NCBI GenBank assembly: GCA_037043015.1
Contig: CM073324.1
Location: 15,211,013-15,275,012 of the forward strand
Direction of reading: 5' to 3'
From: Bryum argenteum
Lineage: Eukaryota > Streptophyta > Bryopsida > Bryales > Bryaceae
Length of the DNA: 64,000 bases
Shown here: one piece after another, positions 1-9,229 of the stretch
Position numbering within the stretch: position 1 is the stretch's first letter
Layout of the letters: each line of letters begins with the position of its first letter
The notes under the pieces: generated by a model
Seen by the model: the letters and a program-made list of their open reading frames with translations, nothing else
Database searches by the model: none
What the model was told of the DNA's origin: nothing
Program-made: the position numbers and the translations under genes

Positions 1-475
1 CCATCCCAAAAAAAAAAGGCAAAATCTAACGGTGGATGAAGGAGATCTAGCTCTTCAAAAATCATCCATTTTTTCACTATTTTCATCGTAGAAACATCAT
101 TGCAAAGCCAATACCAAAGTTATCTAGATCAAAAAACTTCCAACTACAAAGTTGTTGGGATGCATCTAAATATCAAACCTATGAATAAAAAATCATGAAG
201 AACTATTTTAGATTTCACATAATTGGCTTGCAATGGTAAAACATGCCAAATGTTTGAAAACCCAAAAACAAAAGGTGCCTTCACTAATATCCATGCCATT
301 TATTCATACCGGTACTTTATTTTATGAGTATGCAATTTTCACTAGACTTGATTTGTGACCTAGCCCAAGTGATTTCGTCAAGAACGGAGTTTAAATGAAG
401 AAGTTATGGCTCTTCAAAGTTTTTGCCCTTCATCCAAAATGTCGTTTTTCGACACTAGGGATGTTTAGGGGTTAA
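1..475. mobile_element. Right part of a TTAA-flanked dispersed element (copy A)
   Basis: Positions 1-430 match the body of the repeat at 37801-38250 and, with different ends, the repeats at 57-64 kb. The right end reads TTTAGGGGTTAA at 464-475, the terminal signature of the TTAA family described in this window. Just inside it is a small hairpin, TGTCGTTTTTCGACA-like, at about 441-455. The left end lies outside the window. No coding capacity is visible. Confidence 0.6.
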
Positions 476-1642
476 GGTCAAAATTAGGATTATGGTGCAT
501 GAGGTAAATGAACAGTTATTTATTTATGAAGACCATTACAAATGAAGCACTTACTTTTGCACTTGAGTTTATCCAAGCTTTAGGGACGCTTCACATGGAG
601 AGTCGTGGTGAACAAATCTCCAAGTCAATTTATTCACATTTTGAGCCTAATTTGCTCAATGAACTGCTTGGAGAACACATTAAACAATAAATAAAGTGGA
701 GGCCAATTCCCCGTGTGTAAAGCCCTTGGTGCTGACTTGTAAAAGACCAATTTGTATTATTAGCTACATTCCATGCTTTTTAAATTGTTCGCAATAAATT
801 ATTTTAGTAAAATAGTAATTTTGTAATGGAATCAAGAGACATCCTCTACACCATGAATTGGCCTTCCATTCTTGTATCTCCAAATTTTTGGAGCGTAGGT
901 TGTCTCATAATTTGTCCCCACCCATTACGATATAATTTCAAAAGATTGGCTTTGACTCCCCATGTAAAGCCCCTAGGGCCAATTTCAAAAAATGAACCAA
1001 TCACAAGAGAAAATTTTACCTTAAATTGGCTAAGTCTCTAATGTAAAGCCGCCGTTAGTGCACCGTCACGAGTTCAAGCAACAAAAAAATTACAAGTGGA
1101 GAACATTGTTACGAGGGCTAGCCACACTCCCCATTAATTTTGCGCCCCTAAATTGCCTTGTGTGTTTTTGAAGTTTCAAACCTCAAAATTTTTATTTTCT
1201 ACCTCTATGCACTATGGCAGTGTGGACCAAAGTTTCTTACTTTGTTTAGACTTTAAATCGTAAGATTTTGTACTCAAGCCTATTTTTAGTCACCAATATA
1301 GAAATTGATTGTTGGACGTTTGATATTTGCAAGATGATAACATACAAAGTTTGTGCAAAAAAAATTACTCGGATTTTTAAAAGGTATGAAACTTGCTCTT
1401 GTAGATTATGTAGGCTGCCCTTGTAAAACTTGTATAAGTTTGACTTGGGTCACCTAGAGATATGAGTAGGAATCTGGTTATGAACATATTACAAAAAGAA
1501 CGATTAAAACAAATATTTATAATAATAAGTTTATTTCTACCCCCCTAGGGTGTGAAAATAAAAATATGCATTAAAAAACTCTACATTTGGATTTGACTTT
1601 GCAATTTTCTCCACATACACCTTAATTGATTTTAACACTTTC
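476..1642. other. Non-coding AT-rich stretch
   Basis: No recognisable gene. Short ORFs at 508-690 and 826-1041 match nothing I know and lack a supporting context. From about 1140 the sequence (CCCCTAAATTGCCTTG, then a diverged body) resembles the left part of the TTAA-family element at 37166, so this is probably an old relic of that family. Confidence 0.4.
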
Positions 1643-1963
1643 CACTAGTAGAAAACGACACTAAAAGTAATGTCTCTAATGTCTCCAATGACTTGTCCTT
1701 GTTGACGCAAGAATACCTATTTTAATTGTGCTTCTAATAACATCAAAATAAATTATTTAATTTATCAATCTTCAATATTTTTTTCAAATAATCTAGTAGG
1801 CTATAGTGTGCTTATTACAAACAAAAGAAAATCTAAGGAAAAGTGAAGAATATAATAATTCATCTTGATGTCATCACAATTAAAATAGATACTTTGTGTT
1901 AATACGAACAACATCACTGGAGACATTAGAGACCATCACTTTTAATGCCATTTTCTAGTAGTG
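1643..1963. mobile_element. Non-autonomous CACTA (En/Spm-type) MITE
   Basis: The 321-bp segment begins CACTAGTAGAAAA and ends in the inverted form TTTTCTAGTAGTG. The terminal inverted repeats extend about 50 bp with few mismatches and share an internal AATGTCTCTAATGTCTCC-like block. CACTA ends are the hallmark of the En/Spm superfamily. No transposase is present, so the copy must depend on one elsewhere. I could not find the expected 3-bp target duplication (TTC on the left, AAA on the right), so the flanks may have mutated. Confidence 0.75.
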
Positions 1964-2640
1964 AAATTCATCTATGCTATCGGAAATAGCAAAAAGACAT
2001 ATCATTTTACAAGGATAGCTGGGGGTTAAAATTACTCCGTCCTAGTACACTAAATACTTCTTCATCTTTCTTGATTTGTACGCCATCAACTTTGACATCC
2101 AGTTGATGTAATTGGCTCACAAAACACTTACCTACAAGGATTAGTGGAGAATTAGGCACTAAATATGGTATCAAAAAGCACACAAAATGTGAATGCTCCA
2201 AAACCGTGGAATAAGGAAGAGTGCTCTAAAAGGAAGCCGTATCAATAATTTAGCTTTAGGTACAAGACAACTTCGTATTCCAACAATACCATGTACCTAT
2301 TGCAAACATAAGAGGTCAATTTAGAGCACCATTTAAGAAACACCCAAAAGCTCACCCTCAAAAAGTTGTAGAAGAGTCCAAAAATCATAAATTCACTCGA
2401 ACTGTCCTCCTCCTTAACCATGGACAAAAATTGCTTTCGATTAAATTTGAACCATTATTGAGCACTCTCTTTCACATACATGGGTGTTTACGCTCTTCGT
2501 TGATGCAGTTATATCAAGGCTAGTACACCAGATCTAATAAGAACTCTGAAGTTAAAGTTGTTATGTCTCGTGGGCATATCATCAAGGGTGGGTCAAATGG
2601 GCATTTTATTCACGCCAGGCCTACAAGGGTTTAGTGTTCT
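1964..2640. other. Non-coding stretch, nothing recognised
   Basis: Two minus-strand ORFs of about 60 codons (2007-2201 and 2242-2427) are open, but I do not recognise the peptides and see no start or splice context. I treat them as chance ORFs. Confidence 0.3.
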
Positions 2641-2716
2641 TATTCATTTATTTACGCTCTCCGATTCTTCCTGCACTGTATACCGACTACAGTGATCCAT
2701 CGCGATGAAAAAGCAT

Positions 2717-3291
2717 TAAGGGCCACTTCAGACTATGGCCGTCCAAGTCGAGAGGTCGTGGGATTGAGAGTCCAAACTTTGTTGAGAGTCCAAAGAAATT
2801 TACTGAAAATAGCCAATAAAATATTGTAATTGGGGCCTTTGGTCGGGCATAGTGTGAAGCCTCCAAAGGCCAAGCCCAAAGTCGAAAGCTTTGGCCATGA
2901 ACTTCCATGGCCTCTCAACTTGGACGGCCGTAGTGTGAAGCCTCCAAAGGCCAAGCCCAAAGTCCAAACCCATATCACTTTATTCCTTGTCCAAGGCATC
3001 CTTTTGATCTAACGCCCAAGATCTTGTCAGTTTTTGAATTTTTTATGAATAAAATGTGACGGCCTCTCGACCATAGTTTGGGTCTTGCAAAATGCAAGAC
3101 CCAAACAAATGCCGAGAGGCCGTCACATTGGTCAAAAAGCGTTGCCACATAAGCCATTTGGAGAGCGACGGCCGGTGGACTTTTAACTTCTAGTGTGAAG
3201 GTTCGAGAGGCCGAAACTATGGTTTCGTGCAATTTCATTGGTTGAAATCGACGGCCTCTCAACCTTCGGCCATAGTGTGAAGCGGCCCTAA
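2717..3291. mobile_element. Harbinger/Tourist-like MITE with TAA target duplication
   Basis: The element runs 2720-3288 (569 bp) and is flanked by TAA at 2717-2719 and 3289-3291. Its ends match at 19 of 21 positions: GGGCCACTTCAGACTATGG on the left against the inverted right end GGGCCGCTTCACACTATGG. A GGGCC-type terminus with a 3-bp TWA target duplication is typical of PIF/Harbinger MITEs. Inside, a block ending GGCCAAGCCCAAAGTC occurs twice (about 2834-2887 and 2918-2970), and a strong nested hairpin lies at 3053-3129. ORFs here on both strands are by-products of the repeats. Confidence 0.85.
3053..3129. repeat. Two-tier hairpin inside the Harbinger MITE
   Basis: Outer arms 3053-3069 and 3113-3129 are perfectly complementary over 17 bp (AATGTGACGGCCTCTCG). 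Inner arms 3077-3089 and 3093-3105 are perfectly complementary over 13 bp (TTTGGGTCTTGCA) around an AAA loop. The outer arm carries the same GGCCTCTCG motif seen near the MITE termini, which suggests an internal fold-back derived from the element's own ends or a nested second MITE. Confidence 0.85.
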
Positions 3292-3450
3292 CTGATGTAC
3301 TTTCTTTACCGACTACAGTGATCCATAGTGTAAAATAGCATATTCTCTGAGCATTTGGCTGGCAGTGCGGAGATTCGGTAATGAAATCTCAAGCTTATCA
3401 TCTGTGACCTGGCTCAGAGCACTGTTCAGAAATTTATTATCATCTTTTAC

Positions 3451-5000
3451 TTGAACCAATTAATGTACTAATCAATTGTCAGAAATTCATGAGATTCATG
3501 AAGTCATCCAACTAACCGGTAATAAGCTAGCTGGTGATCCGTTCTAATACAAAAAATCTTGTGTGATACTTGGTTGATACTCATGTGATGTTTAGGTGAT
3601 ACTTATCTGATACTTGGGTTAGATATTGATTTTGAGCTAAAAAAATCAAAACTAGGTAACTTGGCCATTTCATTCGGATGACTTACAATTAGCTTATGAT
3701 CTCCCTAATTATCGGCTCGAGCGTTGTACCCCGGACTAGGATAAAAGGTTCGATGGAGTTTTTTCAAGAGAAATAAGTCGATGGCTTTACATGGCCGGAC
3801 AATACAGAGCCTTTATGGCTTTACATAATAAGGGACTTTTTGGACAACGTAATAATAGGGGCAATTTCCCTATGTGTAGAAGTGATTTCAACTTTTATCT
3901 TAATTTCAAACGCAAACTTCATTTATTTCTTAACTGTTGAAGATGCCTAAATTTCACATAACCATGTACAGAAATGACATTCACATAAGGTAGTACTCCT
4001 CACCATAATAGTATTGACTAAATGTTTAATTAATGAATTCTGGAAATGGGCGATGAATACTCTTACTATGATTGATAGTTGTCAGTACGTAGCATCAAAG
4101 TTTCCACCTTGAAGAATTTTAACAAATTTAGATAATTTTTATTCTATGTCCATGTAAGATCATATTGTGGCTGTTCTAATTATCAATCAAACAAAAGTAA
4201 TCGATAAAATAACCTCTGGACCTTAATCGTATTTGCCCCTTACACTACGGTTACCGCAAAGTCAAAATTTGAGTGGATTTGAAAGCTAGGTGATATCATT
4301 CTAAACTTATTATGAATTTAATTTAGAATTAGTTTGGAAGTTGGGGAACCTTCTACATAACGTATACTGGCTCAGTGGACACTGTGTCAAGAATCACTGT
4401 AAATCAATGCTACGAGCGTTTCTCGGAGGCGAGGGAGGGGAGCAGCGACCCCGGAACAGTTTTACTGTTTTTAGAGGATATGCTATACTTGGCCTACAGA
4501 AAACGTTTCTGGAGCTATTTTCACGGGCAGTACTAGGAAAAATTAAATAAAATATGTATGCCCGTGTAGGATTTTGACTAAAAAAATAATTTGAATGGGA
4601 AAAGAGTATGCGACCATACATTTAATTTTGTAAAGGACAAATGACTAGAGGGTGAAATTTTTGCTCCAAAGAAATGCTAAGCATGTGAGAAAAAAAAGCC
4701 ATGAGGCTAGTTTATGAGAAAAAACGGTGGAAGAGGCATGCACTGAAATGCACAAGTGTATCATAACACTCAAACATAACTACAGATGATTCAATCAAAA
4801 ATCCAGGAGACGGTGATCAATGTGCAATTGTATGAACATTTCAATGATGAATGTTTATTTCCAAGTTGAATCGAATACTAATTTCTAAGTCACTAATGAG
4901 GGAATTGAACCCTTGTTGCATTGCAACACTGCCCATTGCAGCACTAGTGTCCTGCACACAAACAAACAAGCCACAGTTAGAAGTAAAAATCGCCACTGCT
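3451..5000. other. Non-coding stretch, no gene recognised
   Basis: AT-rich intergenic DNA. A short run near 3560-3625 repeats TGATACTT-like words. Overlapping ORFs near 4340-4620 lie over a small GC-rich patch and resemble no protein I know. No tRNA, promoter or transposon ends could be supported. Confidence 0.3.
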
Positions 5001-5006
5001 GAATGC

Positions 5007-5295
5007 TGATTTGCTGCTGCCACTCCCACGAGGCCACCTCCGAGTTCCGATTCCCGAACTGCTGCTGCCACTCCCACAGGCCACGACCAAGTCCCGAACT
5101 GCTGCTGCCACTCCCACGAGGTCACGAGTTCACGACTGAGTCCCGAACTGCCGCTGCCAATGCGAGTGCGGCACTCCAGTCGAAGTTGCCACGGCAGAAC
5201 TCCACGAGTCCACGACTCCACGGCACTCCAGTCTACAGCAGAACTCCACGAGTCCACGGCACTCCAGTCGAAGTTGCCACAGCAGAACTCCTTCA
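5007..5295. repeat. Imperfect GC-rich tandem repeats
   Basis: Two interleaved units are repeated imperfectly: GAACTGCTGCTGCCACTCCC followed by CACGAGG-type sequence (5007-5160), and GGCACTCCAGTCGAAGTTGCC followed by CAGCAGAACTCCACGAGTCC-like sequence (5168-5295). The periodicity keeps long ORFs open on both strands (for example 4841-5389 minus). Those translations are simple Ser/Ala/Trp-rich repeats and I do not regard them as genes. Confidence 0.7.
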
Positions 5296-5476
5296 ACGAC
5301 CAGTACTCTAGTGCTCCACCGAGCCGCTCATGTAGAAGTGTCGATGTTGCCGCATTCACTCCGTTATGAGTAGGAAACCACACTTCCACAAAAGACTTCT
5401 GAATTGTGATTGAGCTTCAAAGCTAGCATAGCATCATGGAAACTAAAGGAATCTCAACGTTGAGGATACTAGAATG

Positions 5477-8172
5477 TCAAGCGTCCCCTTGCCGGCCCTT
5501 TGCAGCAGCCTCTTTCCAGGACTTGATTGCCTCATCATAAGGAAATGAGGCCAAGGAATAATATTTTTGGCCATACATTCGAACAACAAGGGGTAAGTGC
5601 TTGTCTAATCGATTCCTATGGCACGATTTCAAAAACTTGAGTGAGGAAAAGCAACGCTCATCCTCCACCGAACCCAACACAAGTCAAAGACCAATCTTGG
5701 CCAAGTGAATGTACTCGGGGATAAGCTTTGCAAGGTGCCGCGACGACGATGATTTCTCCACGACTTGATGAGGGGATTCACCCCCAAGGGCGTCTGCACA
5801 GGCGGCCTCACGGTTGGCCTTCATGCGACCTTAAAAGGCCTTCTTGTGTGTCCCAGCCTAGATGCGTTTAACATCTCTCGGGGCGTGTAAGGCATCCCGT
5901 CCTCAACCAAAGGTTTCCCATCGTTAACTTGCCGAGACCCACACGTAGAAACCCCTGAGGACTTGCAGTGCTTTTGAAAACTTTCATCGGCCCCTTCTTG
6001 CATCCAAGATCGGGGATAGATTATCCCAAAGGCGTCTAACACCTCCCGGTGAGGGAACCTCCGGTCCACTCATCGCACGGAGAGCTTGGGCGACCTCTGC
6101 ACAAACACCCCAACAAGAGTCAAGTCGAAAAATGCATCAAAGCAAAAGAAATCACCAAATAAACAAGCATGTCAAACAAGCAAGAGAAGGAAACAAACTC
6201 GAAATTTGACGTTCAACATTGAGTCGGCAACGGTGAAGTTCCTCCTCGATTCTGAATTGCACTCACCGGTGCTCTTATCATGGCACCTTGCAAACACATT
6301 AGTGCCCCCAAAATCAAAGTACAAGTACCTTAAGCCGTAATCCCGGGAGCTCCTCCACGCCATGGGAATGGCCTTGTGCGTCAACGCAAACAAGTCATGG
6401 TACTCTCGAAAGTCGTGCTCACCAAAGGTCATGCGTGGCTCTATATTTTTGAGGCAAGCTCACCCCGCGCCACCTTCGAGCTTCTAGAAAGTCACAAATA
6501 AACACATCACGTGCTTGTGAGAATTTGCGAGAGAAGATGAACACATGAGAACAATGGTGGACAATCGACAAGGACAAGTAAGACCTCGATGTCAACCAAA
6601 GTCTCAAAGTTATCGGTGGCCGTGGCGGAAGCCTTCTTCCCGTAAAGAGGGTGTCATGTGTCCAAGCCCATCTTCATGACGAGTGTCTTATACTCATTAA
6701 AAACACGCTGGACCGACTTCGCATTGAAATCCAACGTGTCGTCACATTCCTCAACATCTTGTTACCCTTAGTTTCCATGAGGCTAGCGAGCTTGAAGCTC
6801 GGCATGCTTCTTGTTGCTCCTGCGAAATATGTGTAAATGGATGCCAACATGCCTTCCAAACGGCCGATCATCGGAAAATTGGATGAGTCCCGCACGCCCA
6901 AGTTAATTCGATGGCTTGTATGGTGAATACCAAGTATGAAGGGCGCAATTTTTTCAACTGAGTGGTGACACCGTTATGGGTGCCCGAAAGGTACCGACAC
7001 CATCGGCGCCGAAGGAGATCGGCTTGAAGCCACCTCCTCTCGGGTTAGTCCACCTTCATTGAGGAGGGCATGGACAATCACTGCGTGAGGTGGTCGGAGC
7101 CGTCGTCCTCCGAAACGCACGACAAGTGCAAAGAAGTGCGGCACCCTCTCCCAATCTTTGACGACATACACATGCACACCACACCGCGGCGGTGTTGTCA
7201 ATCTGCTGTGACTTCATCTGCACTAATCGCAATCACATCAAAGACTGCGCATGTGATTTCAAAGCATTGAGAACAATTGCATGCATATGCTCACTAATGT
7301 CCCACCCCATGTTTCACTCCAATGCTTCCTAGGCGATTCTTCACCTTAAGGTGCTCCAACAACGCCTTACACCTCTCATAATCAATCATAGGACGTCCAT
7401 AATGCAAAATTTCAAACAAGGAAGCAAGTCAGACTCCCTTTCGCTTGTTCTCGGCAAGGACACCCAAAGAAAAGGTGCTCCACTACCGAGCCACTGTTGT
7501 TGCCCCCCCCCGAGCTTGCAATTCTTGGATGCCTGCCTGGCGGTCCAACTTAGTATATGTATCGCCTACCTTCATCTCGGACAAAGGAACACCATCGAAC
7601 CGACAGGACCTCTTGCCTTCATGCTTCTGAAGGTTGTCGTCCTTCGGAACCATCACCTTCCTACGACCATCGATTGTTGTGCACATGGTGCATAAAACAC
7701 CCACGATGTCACCACAGTTATCAAAAACTCCCTCCGCCCAAAAATACTTGGCCGCCCACACTTCCTGCCAACGCCTCGTCGCGGCACTCACCCCTTTCTC
7801 CACCGCTTTTTTCCTCTTCGCCGCCACAGCAGAACCTCCAGAGTTGGCAACCGACCTCTTCCTCGATCTGAGTACCACAGGCGGTGTGATGGGCGACGTA
7901 ACCGTGGCCGTGGAGCAATCCGGCGCAAAGGGTGACGATATCGTTGCATCTGCTCCAGGACAGTCGAGCGGCTCACCAACAGGAGCGCACACAGACTCCG
8001 ACAAACGAGTCTCCGAAACGTGCGTCAAGCTGTCACCTCCCTGCTCCAAAAATCCATCCAACCCGAAACGAGGAGAACTCACAAGATATTTGCCCACCCC
8101 AGAAGTGTTACGCCCAGATCCAAAAAATTTCACCTTCATGCCTGCGGGGAGACTTAACGGCCGCGGAGCCAT
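5477..8172 (-). pseudogene. Decayed hAT-like protein gene with N-terminal BED-type zinc finger
   Basis: Read from the right, a likely ATG at 8172 opens a frame with a Ser/Pro/Thr-rich segment, a basic KRKK patch, and a BED-like finger at about 7755-7600 (WAAKYFWAEG, a Cys-x2-Cys in LCTMC, then LQKHEGKR). Downstream the coding trace switches frame repeatedly: HPLYGKKASATATDNF at about 6650, a long trace around 6172-6432 (FGEHDFREYHDLFALTHKA), VLDAFGIIYPRSWMQEGADESF at about 6030, and finally SVEDERCFSSLKFLKS near 5670 with KHLPLVVRMYGQKYYSLASF after it. The last block is the hAT-type C-terminal dimerisation signature. At least five frame changes separate these blocks, so no full protein can be made; the first 230 codons are intact. 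I cannot tell a dead transposase from a dead domesticated gene. Confidence 0.75.
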
Positions 8173-8419
8173 CACAACAGACGCACCCAACACCCCAATA
8201 CGCAAAGCTTCACACGGACACTGATACAGACCCTCACACAAATTGCAACAATGCTGATCACGATTCACGACAGGAAAACAAAACAGGAAAACCCAATGCG
8301 AAGCTCGGAGGAGGCAGTGAGTGGATCGGGCCGAGTGGCAAGGCCAGTTAAGTAGTAATTGCGAGAGATGTGCAATTGCGCATTGCACAATGCACAAGAA
8401 AACACCAGAGGCCCGCATT

Positions 8420-9229
8420 TACAACAAAAGCTGGCCATTTGCAACGAAAACCGGCGGCGCATAACTTCGCGATGAGCAATTGAGCATGAGCATTGGCCAT
8501 TGAGCAATCAGCATTCAGCAACGGAAGAAAATCAGTAAACTCAGCTTTGCAATGCAGAGTTGCAGACAGGGCCAGGAGCGCAGGACTCGAGGAGGAGCGC
8601 CAAAGCGCCATGCCGCCATCGACAATTTAAAAAAAACCATCAATGCGCAGATTGAGCGATGATTCGGGGAATCAACGTAAATGCGGAGGCTATCTGCCCC
8701 CGCGGTATGGAGGTGTATGCGGGCTCCCACACCCGATCCAAGGGTGAGGATTGAGCTCAATGGACGGCCAGGATCTCGCCGCTCAGCGAGGTGCCATCAC
8801 CTTTGAGGTGACATGTTGCGATGATGTGGCCTGGCCACGTCCCGTCTCGGCAACCCTATACCCGTCTGGGGAGCACTGAGTGCGCTCTGGCTGGCTGGGT
8901 GGGGTATTTTTTGACGAAAAAAAAAAAAAATTACACCCTTTTTAAACTGGGTTGTTAGTTCCATGAAAAAAAAGGTTAAAATACTGCGAAAATTAGCCAC
9001 TTTAGGGATGACTGGAGGGGAGGGGTAAAGAGCCCCCTAAAATTTTAATGTTTAGGCTTAAATTGCGAAGGAGCATGCTTCTGGAATATTTTGGGGCTAC
9101 AGGCCCCATTTCTGAATTCAAAATTATCAAAAACGGTCGTCCCGGGGTCCAAATAAAAAATTCCAGGGATTATGAAGAAAAAATCCCATTGGCTGACGGG
9201 CTCCGAGAAACGCTGGTAGCACTCACCCC
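8420..9229. other. Moderately GC-rich non-coding stretch
   Basis: No convincing gene. Around 8420-8620 short words (GCATTGCACAATG, GCATTGGCCATTGAGCAATC) recur imperfectly. A GC-rich block at 8680-8900 precedes an A-run at 8920-8932. It lies upstream of both the minus-strand hAT relic and the plus-strand kinase leader, so it could hold divergent promoter sequence, but I see no TATA box I would defend. Confidence 0.3.

Larger units (their letters stand above)
2641..3450. other. Relic of a kinase upstream region, split by a MITE
   Basis: The sequence on either side of the MITE at 2720-3288 resembles the upstream regions of the two kinase genes at 27.9-29.5 and 33.8-35.8 kb. It carries the motif ACCGACTACAGTGATCC at 2682-2698 and 3308-3324, and a stretch at 3346-3430 (GACCTGGCTCAGAGCACTG and neighbours) that aligns with 30000-30080 and 36420-36480. 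No kinase coding sequence remains next to it. It is probably the leftover end of another duplicated copy. Confidence 0.5.

Noticed and set aside
464-475. TTTAGGGG motif as an interstitial telomere repeat
   Set aside because: Plant telomeric TTTAGGG would be tandem. Here the word occurs singly, always next to TTAA and paired with an inverted copy, which fits transposon ends.
1643-1963. Hairpin RNA gene at the CACTA element
   Set aside because: The inverted repeats are about 220 bp apart and have CACTA ends, so a MITE explains them better.
2687-3262. Overlapping ORFs on both strands
   Set aside because: They lie within the Harbinger MITE and reflect its internal duplications and hairpins.
4841-5389. 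182-codon minus-strand ORF and overlapping plus-strand ORFs at 5003-5369
   Set aside because: Low-complexity translation of the GC-rich tandem repeat; several frames are open at once, as repeats produce.
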